Source of the DNA: UBA6168 sp031426435
GTDB lineage: Bacteria > Bacteroidota > Bacteroidia > Chitinophagales > Saprospiraceae
Reading direction: 5' to 3'
Length of the DNA: 8,847 nt
Assembly (NCBI GenBank): GCA_031426435.1
Contig: JANPLH010000281.1
Span: 1 to 8,847, forward strand
How positions within the stretch are numbered: the first letter of the stretch is position 1; each line of letters starts with the position of its first letter. A model generated the notes under the pieces. It worked only from the letters and a program-made list of their open reading frames with translations, was not told the origin of the DNA and searched no databases. Of the stretch, positions 1 to 6,089 are shown in pieces. The translations under genes and the position numbers were made by a program.

Positions 1-319
1 AGATGTTGACCAAGTACTGGCAACCATTGACCGCACCTTGAAGGAGATTAGGGAAGGTCTGAAACCAGAAGAACTGACTGCTGAAGAAAGGGCAGAAGTC
101 TCAGAAGGCTTTATGAAGGTAATCGTGAAGGCACACAAGATTAAGCTGAAAATCAAAATAGACCTGCTCGCCGCCAAGCAACCCGATCTCTCGCCACGGA
201 AGGCCGTGGTTAAATTGCTTTCCACCTTGCCGGAGGATTTGCCAGCAAGTGCCATTTCTGAGCTGGCGGGGTATGCGGCAGGGGAGTGGGAACGCAGGGT
301 AGGGATGGTGGCTGTTTAG
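1..319 (+). CDS. C-terminal part of an unrecognised protein, cut by the left edge
   Basis: The reading frame beginning at base 2 is open from the window edge to the TAG at 317-319, so this is the 3' end of a longer gene. A TTG at 38 could serve as a start, but nothing supports it, and the codons before it (reading DVDQVLATIDRT) look like normal coding sequence. The visible ~105 residues are helical and charged, with a Lys-rich stretch (KAHKIKLKIKID) followed by a Leu/Pro/Ala-rich helical end; no cysteine motif, signal peptide or membrane segment is seen. I do not recognise the family. It lies 41 bases before the STAND NTPase on the same strand, so co-transcription is likely, and it could be a partner or effector for that NTPase. 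That role is inference from position only. Confidence 0.6.
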   Translation, partial: DVDQVLATIDRTLKEIREGLKPEELTAEERAEVSEGFMKVIVKAHKIKLKIKIDLLAAKQPDLSPRKAVVKLLSTLPEDLPASAISELAGYAAGEWERRVGMVAV

Positions 320-360
320 TGCTATCTTAGCGGCTTAATCACCCTTTCAAACAAAAACCC

Positions 361-2892
361 ATGTCAAATCGCCTAACTCGAAAAGAAATTCTCCGGCAGC
401 GCAAAACCGTCACCTTCGTCGGGCGGGAGCGACAGTTGGAACTCTTCCAGACCAACCTCGACCGCAGCCCGGAGCATCCCGGTTTTCACTTTATTTTCAA
501 CGTCTTTGGACAAGGCGGCGTCGGTAAAAGCACCCTGCTCGAACGCTATCGGGAGCTTGCCGCAGGCAAAAAAGCCTATGCCGTTTACGTCGATGTCCGA
601 CCCAACCTCAGCGATTCGGCTATCGAGCCAGTGCAACTGCTCGGCGAAATCGTCGCCCAAATGAAGACACAGGATGCCCCGCTCGACAAGCTCGAAAAGC
701 AGCACAAACTCTACCGCCAGCAAAAGCAGCAACTCGAAGCCGACCCTGATGCACCCAAAGGCTTCTTTTCCTTTTTTGGAAAAACCGCCGTCAAAATCGG
801 CTTGCGGGAAGCCAAAAAAGTACCTGGCCTTGGCGCACTGGCGGAGTTTGTGGACGAAGATGCCGCAGGCGAACAACTCGGCGAGTGGGCGAGTTTTGTC
901 AAAAAGAAGCTGACCAACAAAGACGAAGTGCGCCTCGTGCTCGAACCAGAGGAAGTGCTCACGCCCCTGCTCCTCGAAGAATTAGCAGACCTTGACGAGC
1001 AGCGCCAAATCATCCTCTTCGTGGACAACTACGAAGCCGCTGGAAAAGACCTCGATGCGTGGCTGCGCCGCCTGTTGGGAGAAGAAAAACTGCCGCTCCA
1101 GTTCGTGCTCGTCGTGGCGGGCAGGGAGCCGCTCCACCCCAACGCCTGGTCGGGTAACTTCGACATAACACAGCCCGTCTCCGTCGAACCCTTCAACGAG
1201 GAGGAGGCACGGGACTACCTCACCCGCAAGTGCATCGCCGACCCCGCCTTGGTTTCCGACATACTGCACCTCTCCGGCAGGCTGCCTGTGCTGCTGTCCT
1301 TCTTAGCGGAAGTGACGCCCGGCGACGCTGCTCCGGGCGACCCCAGCGACCTAGCTGTCGAGCGCTTCCTCAAGTGGGTGGACGACCCGGCGAAGCGCTC
1401 CCTTGCCCTCCACGCCGCCCTTCCCCGCTCCTTCAACCGGGATGTGCTCGCCGCTCTGACCGCTCCCGGCGAGGACGCCGATGCGCTTTTCGACTGGTTG
1501 CTGCGAATGCCCTTCGTGCAAAAGCGGGGCGATGCCTGGGTCTACCACACTGTCGTGCGGGAGATGATGATGCGCCACATCCGCCAGCGCTCCCCGAAGG
1601 AGTTTTCCAGCCTGCACCAGCGCCTCGCCGACCATTTTGCGCAACAAATGAATAACTTTGGACTGCCCCCTGAAAAAACTTGGGATGACAACGACTGGAT
1701 AAATTTGGAATTGGAATCGTTGATGCATCGACTTGCGGCAGAACCTAAAAAGTATTTATCAAGTGGTATTAACGGCTTTGTGGAAGCCTTTATTAAAGCG
1801 CCTAAAAAAATTGCGATAAAATGGGGTGAGACTTTTCGAAATGCAGCCGCTTGCAATGGAGATCTAATATTAGAAGGATGGGGCTTGCAAATATGTCAAG
1901 CTATTTATGAAGTAAGAGAAAAGAGAGGATTACAACTTTTGGATACTCTTTTTGAAAACATTTTATCACAGGATTTGATAGAACAACAAGAAATAAAGCA
2001 ACTAACTCTATTTATAAAACAAACAATTAATCTATTTAAAGATAATCATGAAGAGTTTTTCTCTCTTTCAAAAGAGACTGAGGGGCATGAATTAGCATCG
2101 TTGAATAAATCATCGCTGAATTTTATTTTTTCAGGCAATGAAACCACTAAAGATAATGTTGAAAATTTAGAATTGTTAAATCATTTTATTGATAATGAGC
2201 AAACTGCGGCTTTCGTTAAACAATTCTTACTCAACGGTTCATTTAAAAAAAATGAATTATATAAAGCCATTGAAAATACAACTCCTGCTTTATTTAACAT
2301 GTTATCAAACAATCCAGAGTTATATAATAAAATCAGTCAAGGTAATTTTGCTTTACTTGAAAAGCAACCAGATTTGAGTGATTTTTGGTATGCTTTAGGA
2401 AGGTATTCATTTGAAATTAATAATTACGACCAAGCTATAAAGTATTTAAATAAAGCCTTAGAATACAAAAATGACAAACACGAAGCATGGTTTTGTTTGG
2501 GTATGGTTTGGTATCAGAAAGAAATGCACACTGAAGTAATAACTTGTTTTAAAAAGTGTGTTGAATACAATCCCAATAACAAGACGACTTGGAATAATCT
2601 CGGATACAACTACCTAATAATTGGTAATTTGTCCGATGCAAAAATAGCATTGGAAGAATGCTTGATATTGTCAAATGGTCAAGACGATTATTCCAATAGA
2701 AACCTCGGCCACGTTTACCTCGCCCTCGGTGAGCGGGAGGCAGCGCAGGCGTGTTACCGCCGCAGCTTGGAGTTGTGGGAAGACAAATCTGAATTTTTCA
2801 AAGACATGGAAGAAGACTGGCAGCATCTGGCGCAGTACAGCATCGGGCGAGAGGTGTATGAGGCGGTGATTGCGGAGTTGCGGGAAGAGTAA
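361..2892 (+). CDS. STAND-type NTPase with C-terminal TPR repeats (NLR-like)
   Basis: This 843-residue protein is a signal-transduction ATPase of the STAND class. Such proteins oligomerise on ligand binding and activate an effector, and many bacterial members act in antiphage defence. In order: a VGR motif at residues 20-22; Walker A GQGGVGKST at 50-58; a ~100-residue insertion (about 100-200) with a charged helix and a Gly/Ala-rich amphipathic piece; Walker B IILFVDN at 217-223; a sensor-1-like GRE at 254-256; a GLPL-like GRLPVLL at 306-312; a winged-helix-like region to about 425; an AT-rich helical sensor; and about four TPR units from about 671 to 808. There is no recognisable N-terminal effector domain: the NTPase begins almost at the first residue. 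Base composition switches sharply at about 1650-1740 (down) and about 2700 (up). The ATG at 361 has no clear Shine-Dalgarno sequence. NB-ARC versus AAA/NACHT subtype is not settled, and the defence role is inferred. Confidence 0.88.
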   Translation: MSNRLTRKEILRQRKTVTFVGRERQLELFQTNLDRSPEHPGFHFIFNVFGQGGVGKSTLLERYRELAAGKKAYAVYVDVRPNLSDSAIEPVQLLGEIVAQMKTQDAPLDKLEKQHKLYRQQKQQLEADPDAPKGFFSFFGKTAVKIGLREAKKVPGLGALAEFVDEDAAGEQLGEWASFVKKKLTNKDEVRLVLEPEEVLTPLLLEELADLDEQRQIILFVDNYEAAGKDLDAWLRRLLGEEKLPLQFVLVVAGREPLHPNAWSGNFDITQPVSVEPFNEEEARDYLTRKCIADPALVSDILHLSGRLPVLLSFLAEVTPGDAAPGDPSDLAVERFLKWVDDPAKRSLALHAALPRSFNRDVLAALTAPGEDADALFDWLLRMPFVQKRGDAWVYHTVVREMMMRHIRQRSPKEFSSLHQRLADHFAQQMNNFGLPPEKTWDDNDWINLELESLMHRLAAEPKKYLSSGINGFVEAFIKAPKKIAIKWGETFRNAAACNGDLILEGWGLQICQAIYEVREKRGLQLLDTLFENILSQDLIEQQEIKQLTLFIKQTINLFKDNHEEFFSLSKETEGHELASLNKSSLNFIFSGNETTKDNVENLELLNHFIDNEQTAAFVKQFLLNGSFKKNELYKAIENTTPALFNMLSNNPELYNKISQGNFALLEKQPDLSDFWYALGRYSFEINNYDQAIKYLNKALEYKNDKHEAWFCLGMVWYQKEMHTEVITCFKKCVEYNPNNKTTWNNLGYNYLIIGNLSDAKIALEECLILSNGQDDYSNRNLGHVYLALGEREAAQACYRRSLELWEDKSEFFKDMEEDWQHLAQYSIGREVYEAVIAELREE

Positions 2893-3081
2893 AATATCAC
2901 TCAGCTTTTGAATATTTATCTACTCCGCTGGCAGCTCTACCGTGCCGGCGTCCTCCCCCTGCGCCTCGTCCATTTCCTGAACGAAATGACCGCCCGCCAC
3001 CTCCTTGAAACAGACGGTGCGACTTGGCGCTTCCGACATAGGATATTGCAGGAGTATTTTGCTGGGCAGTGGAAGGAGTAA
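2893..3081 (+). pseudogene. Remnant of a NACHT-type NTPase C-terminal tail, copy 1
   Basis: After the STAND stop at 2890-2892, the same frame stays open to TAA at 3079-3081. From 2923 it encodes a block starting LRWQLYRAGVLPLRLVHFLN and ending with RFRHRILQEYFAGQ. This resembles the extreme C-terminus of many bacterial NACHT-type NTPases, where a 'W/Y..G.....RLV.FL' segment precedes a 'F.HRLLQEYFA' end. No ATG starts the block, and no NTPase core precedes it in matching form, so it is most simply a gene remnant left by recombination. It matches copy 2 at about 4014-4166 nearly residue for residue. It could instead be a tail fused to the STAND protein by stop-codon readthrough, but nothing specific supports that. 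Confidence 0.65.
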
Positions 3082-3095
3082 CCGCCAATTCCTCC

Positions 3096-3103
3096 TATTT
3101 TTG
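3096..3103 (+). promoter_or_regulatory. Possible Bacteroidota -7 box before the SEC-C gene
   Basis: TATTTTTG fits the TAnnTTTG -7 consensus of the Bacteroidota primary sigma factor. It sits four bases before the ATG at 3108, so transcription from it would begin at or next to the start codon and give a nearly leaderless message. No convincing -33 TTG element is seen at the expected spacing, so this may be chance. Confidence 0.2.
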
Positions 3104-3107
3104 CGCC

Positions 3108-3953
3108 ATGATTACAGCAACACCGAATCAGCCATTGAAAAACGTCATTGAGTTCCGACCAGAAACGGGTGAACTGGCTGGGCATTCTTACGCTGTGTTT
3201 TTCAGGGTTTGCAGCAGCCCTGCTTGTGATTGCGGCTTTACCGTTTTGAATTTCCATGCCACAGAAGGTGAAGAAGGGCTCGTCGGTGCGTTGGAAGCAA
3301 ACGTTCATGAACGGACGCTGAAATTGCGAGATGGAGGCCCTTCCTTATCAGCCTGTTTCAAGGAAACGATGGATGCCGGAATGCAAGAAACGGATTGGGA
3401 AAACCTTGAACGGGGTTATTATCTCTACAAAAATATCTTGGCCGAAAACTTCGACGTGGAAAGCCTTGACATGGATTTCCCGAAAGAATTGATTGACGAC
3501 CTAGGTATGATGCAGGCATACGTTGATTACCTGCCCGCAGCGGCTGTATTTGTTGTTGAAAAAGCGGGTGAAAAATTTACAATCATAGACCAATATTGCA
3601 TCAATCCAAATTGCGATTGTACGGACTCCTTTTTGAGCGTTTCAAAGGAAGGTGCCGAGCCAACGGGATTTCTCTACAATTATCGGTCAAAGAAAATAGT
3701 TGCTGAAAGCTCTACCCTTGACATTGCCACGGCAGCGGAATTTCTTGTCCAGTTGCGCTACAAAAATGCCAGCTTCGACGAGCAACTTGCAAAGCGCAAC
3801 CGAAACATGCGTTTACTTTTTGCCAAATTTTTGCAAAAGCAACCTCAAAGAACCATTGCTCCTGTGGCAAGTATGAGGAAAACAGGGCGCAACGAGCCAT
3901 GTCCCTGCGGCAGCGGTAGGAAATACAAGAACTGTTGTGGCAAATCGAAGTGA
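3108..3953 (+). CDS. SEC-C motif protein with two internal Cx4CxC clusters
   Basis: This 281-residue soluble protein ends in a SEC-C zinc-binding motif: GRNEPCPCGSGRKYKNCC at 260-277, with ligands C265, C267, C276 and C277 in the CxCx8CC pattern. SEC-C modules are known from the SecA C-terminus and many unrelated proteins, where they bind zinc and mediate protein or nucleic-acid contacts. Upstream are two further cysteine clusters of matching spacing, C35-C40-C42 and C164-C169-C171. Each sits in a short hydrophobic beta-rich context and is followed by an 'F..V' strand and an acidic turn, suggesting an internally duplicated metal-binding domain. I chose the ATG at 3108 over the GTG at 3069, because the earlier start lies inside the NACHT-tail remnant and adds no conserved sequence. 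The gene lies between the two copies of that remnant. No specific function can be assigned. Confidence 0.8.
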   Translation: MITATPNQPLKNVIEFRPETGELAGHSYAVFFRVCSSPACDCGFTVLNFHATEGEEGLVGALEANVHERTLKLRDGGPSLSACFKETMDAGMQETDWENLERGYYLYKNILAENFDVESLDMDFPKELIDDLGMMQAYVDYLPAAAVFVVEKAGEKFTIIDQYCINPNCDCTDSFLSVSKEGAEPTGFLYNYRSKKIVAESSTLDIATAAEFLVQLRYKNASFDEQLAKRNRNMRLLFAKFLQKQPQRTIAPVASMRKTGRNEPCPCGSGRKYKNCCGKSK

Positions 3954-3964
3954 TGCTAATAACG

Positions 3965-3983
3965 CTTTGACACCTCTTCAAAG
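3965..3983 (+). terminator. Weak hairpin after the SEC-C gene
   Basis: CTTTGA and TCAAAG form a perfect 6-bp inverted repeat around a 7-base loop, 11 bases after the SEC-C stop codon. The stem is short and AT-rich and has no following T run, so it is at best a weak terminator. Confidence 0.2.
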
Positions 3984-4007
3984 GCACTCCACTTCTCCAT
4001 CTTCTAG

Positions 4008-4166
4008 TACTGCCTCCTCCGCTGGCAGCTCTACCGCACTGGGGTACTGTCCCTCCGCCTCGTCCATTTTCTGAACGAGTTGACCGCCCGCCACCTCCTC
4101 GAAACGGACGGTGCGACTTGGCGGTTTCGTCACCGGATTTTGCAGGAGTATTTTGCGGGGCAATGA
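4008..4166 (+). pseudogene. Remnant of a NACHT-type NTPase C-terminal tail, copy 2
   Basis: The frame is open from just after a TAG at 4005-4007 to TGA at 4164-4166 and encodes LRWQLYRTGVLSLRLVHFLN through to RFRHRILQEYFAGQ. Over 49 aligned residues it differs from copy 1 at three positions (A/T, P/S, M/L). The DNA differs at about 21 of 147 bases by my hand count, mostly at silent sites. Similarity starts abruptly at CTCCGCTGGCAG and ends at the stop. There is no start codon, and the frame upstream is closed by the TAG, so it cannot be expressed as part of a longer protein. The silent-site bias shows that both copies come from genes that were under protein-level selection until recently. The remaining bases from 4167 to 4278 show nothing further. 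Confidence 0.65.
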
Positions 4167-4278
4167 CGGGAGTATGCCAACTATGAACTTGAACTTCCTT
4201 CCATGCACGATGGTTTTGATGAACTATATTATCTTTAAATCGCACCGAACGGCGGCTTCATGATTAAACCTCGGACCA

Positions 4279-5061
4279 ATGAAATTTGACGACCTCGACC
4301 TCAAAATGCGGCATTTCGAGACACAGCACGACCGATGTGTGCCAGCGGGCATTTACATGGTTGCCCGGCTCGATGGACGTGGTTTTACCAAACTGACCAA
4401 GGAAGTACACCAATTCGAAGCGCCATTTGACAGGCGATTCAGGGACTATATGACCGAAACGCTTAGGCACCTGTTTTCATGCAGTATCAATATCGTCTTT
4501 GGATATACCGAAAGCGACGAAATCTCCTTGCTGTTCCATTTGGACGAGGCTGCTTTTTCCCGGAAGGCTAGGAAGTACAATTCTGTGCTGGCTGGTGAGG
4601 CAAGCGCCAAGTTTTCGTTGCTGATTGGCGATATTGGTGTGTTCGACTGCCGCATTTCGGAACTGCCCAGTAGGGAATTGGTCGTTGACTATTTCAGGTG
4701 GCGGAGCGAGGATGCTCACCGCAATGCCCTCAATGCCTACTGTTATTGGCGGCTACGTCAAAACGGGCTTGCGAAAACCGCTGCAACAGCAAAGATTGAA
4801 CGCTTGGGCACGGCGGATAAAAAGTCCCTGCTCCTCGAACTTGGTGTTGACTTCGACCAATTGCCAGCTTGGCAGAAACGGGGCATTGGCGTTTATTGGG
4901 GAACGGTTGAAAAAGAAGGCTATAACCCCATTTCGAAAACCAAGCTGCTCGTGAGCAGGCGGGAACTTCGTTTGGAATATGAGTTGCCGCATGGTGAAAA
5001 TTTCGATAGGCTGTTGTTGTCCTTCATGGAAGCAAGTGAGGCGGATAGGGGAAACAGATAG
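4279..5061 (+). CDS. Thg1-like protein (3'-5' nucleotide polymerase, tRNA-His guanylyltransferase family)
   Basis: This 260-residue protein belongs to the Thg1 superfamily, which adds nucleotides in the 3'-5' direction. Eukaryotic Thg1 adds G-1 to tRNA-His; bacterial Thg1-like proteins (TLPs) repair 5'-truncated tRNAs using the opposite strand as template. Visible features are ARLDGRGFTKLTKE at 29-42 with the metal-binding Asp (D32), YTESDEISLLF at 76-86 with the second carboxylates (D80, E81), FDCRISELPS at 122-131, and WRSEDAHRNALNAYCYW at 141-157. The eukaryotic signature HINNLYN is replaced here by HRNALNA, which fits a TLP rather than a true Thg1. Length matches the family and the palm-domain catalytic residues are present. 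It begins 112 bases after the second NACHT-tail remnant and converges with the minus-strand gene ending at 5087. Confidence 0.9.
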   Translation: MKFDDLDLKMRHFETQHDRCVPAGIYMVARLDGRGFTKLTKEVHQFEAPFDRRFRDYMTETLRHLFSCSINIVFGYTESDEISLLFHLDEAAFSRKARKYNSVLAGEASAKFSLLIGDIGVFDCRISELPSRELVVDYFRWRSEDAHRNALNAYCYWRLRQNGLAKTAATAKIERLGTADKKSLLLELGVDFDQLPAWQKRGIGVYWGTVEKEGYNPISKTKLLVSRRELRLEYELPHGENFDRLLLSFMEASEADRGNR

Positions 5062-5079
5062 GCATTTTTGAAAAATACC
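5061..5079. terminator. Possible bidirectional terminator between convergent genes
   Basis: An inverted repeat GGCATTTTT-G-AAAAATACC lies in the 25-base gap between the Thg1-like gene and the convergent minus-strand gene. On the minus strand the one mismatch becomes a G-U wobble. The T runs and convergent position suit a terminator, but the GC part is only two to three pairs. Confidence 0.3.
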
Positions 5080-5086
5080 AGCCTCA

Positions 5087-6070
5087 TCACTTCTTCTTCA
5101 CCACCGCACACTTCCCCGCCCGCAGGTCCGCTTCCACTTTGGTAAACTTGCATTTCACCACGCTGCCGTCCGGGTACTTCACCTTGACCAAACTGCTGCC
5201 ATTGTACTTTCGGAAAGGGTCAGGTTTTGATGCGCTTTCACGAGATAGGCCCATGAGCTGTTGGGCGGCATATCCGGCCATATAACCATCCAGTTCCTCC
5301 TGCCTAGAAGGGTTAAAACCGGAGGCCGATGCCCCCATCATAAAGGACTTTGCCATGCCCCAGTTCTGAGGATTGGCCGCTTGTTTCGGGATTTCCGGGG
5401 CCATTTTGGCCGCAGTAGCTGCGAGCGCCCCAGCACCTTTCATAAGCCGCTCCCGGTCAAGAAAGGCAAAAAAAGCAGCCAGCCCTTCACCAAAATGTTC
5501 AAAGAACTCGGCCTCGGCGCTCACTTTTCGGGGCACCAATTCGAGGCAAACCGTCCTTACCGTGTTGGAAGTCCATTCGCCAACGTCGGCCCCTTTGTAG
5601 TTAAAAGCAAAGTCGGCGAAGGTGGAGGGAGCATCGGCAGCCAAGTCCTTCACCTCATCGGGAATGCGCCCAAATTCAGGGCTTTGCTGGAAGGCATCCA
5701 GCCATTTGGTGAGCAGCTTTTGATTGATTTGGGGGTCGTCGTAGTCGCCCTCCTCGTCCATTTCATCCGTTCTTCGTTCAATGTTTTCAATGGCTGCTCG
5801 CAGCATGGCGTCGGTGTCCCGGCGGGGCGCAAGCTCCATGTCCGCTTCTTCAAGGTAGTACGCTTTCTCATCGTAGCCACCATCTAGGCTGCTCTTCAGG
5901 TACTCGTCCGGCAGGGAATCGAGGGTCTGGGCGTCGAAGGCCATGCAGTAAACATCGTCCGGGCCGCTTGGCAGTTCCGTGATTTTGCCATGCCAGCTAA
6001 CGGGTGCGCCTATTTCCTCGGGAATGAAGCCGTCAACTACTTTTACGTAGTCGTTGATTTTGAATTTCAT
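5087..6070 (-). CDS. Conserved protein with N-terminal SH3-like domain, function unknown
   Basis: The protein has 327 residues when started at the ATG complementary to 6068-6070, giving MKFKINDYVKVVDGF. A longer frame to 6145 is open, but it overlaps the upstream gene and has low-quality Arg/Gly-rich sequence, so I reject it. Residues 1-80 look like a small beta-barrel (SH3/KOW-like: 'KINDYVKV..G.....W.GKI', then 'Y.LEEADMELA'). Residues 85-115 are an acidic linker. The middle (about 115-225) carries a conserved-looking block around CLELVPRKVSAEAEFFEHFG (175-194) with a helical 'AAFFAFLDRERLMKGAGALA' continuation. The end (290-327) is a short basic beta element, VKVKYPDGSVVKCKFTKVEA, followed by a Lys tail. 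It starts 19 bases after the stop of the preceding minus-strand gene, so the two form an operon. It has no membrane segments. I cannot name a function. Confidence 0.8.
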   Translation of the reverse strand: MKFKINDYVKVVDGFIPEEIGAPVSWHGKITELPSGPDDVYCMAFDAQTLDSLPDEYLKSSLDGGYDEKAYYLEEADMELAPRRDTDAMLRAAIENIERRTDEMDEEGDYDDPQINQKLLTKWLDAFQQSPEFGRIPDEVKDLAADAPSTFADFAFNYKGADVGEWTSNTVRTVCLELVPRKVSAEAEFFEHFGEGLAAFFAFLDRERLMKGAGALAATAAKMAPEIPKQAANPQNWGMAKSFMMGASASGFNPSRQEELDGYMAGYAAQQLMGLSRESASKPDPFRKYNGSSLVKVKYPDGSVVKCKFTKVEADLRAGKCAVVKKK

Positions 6071-6089
6071 GTTGTCAGTTTTACGTTTT

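Larger units (their letters stand above)
2923..4166 (+). repeat. Imperfect direct repeat flanking the SEC-C gene
   Basis: The two NACHT-tail fragments (2923-3069 and 4017-4163) form a direct repeat of about 147 bp, spaced about 1.09 kb apart, with the whole SEC-C gene between them. Such repeats are substrates for homologous recombination and could have delivered the SEC-C gene as cargo or could delete it. Confidence 0.75.

Noticed and set aside
38..319. A complete 93-residue gene starting at TTG 38
   Set aside because: The frame is open to the window edge with ordinary coding sequence before the TTG, so a left-truncated gene is more likely.
373..876. Minus-strand frame of 167 codons, Cys/Phe-rich
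   Set aside because: It is a shadow of the GC-rich STAND coding sequence.
3069..3107. GTG start at 3069 for the SEC-C gene
   Set aside because: It lies inside the NACHT-tail remnant and adds 13 residues with no domain content; the ATG at 3108 is preferred.
4215..4237. TTTG and TATCTTTA as a promoter for the Thg1-like gene
   Set aside because: Spacing is only 11 bases and the -7 box lacks the final G.
3712..4245. Long minus-strand frames over the NACHT tails, with similar Gly/Arg-rich sequence in both places
   Set aside because: They are antisense to the two tail copies; their similarity is a by-product of the DNA repeat.
5261..5887. Plus-strand frame of 208 codons
   Set aside because: It is antisense to the 327-residue gene and has no recognisable domain.
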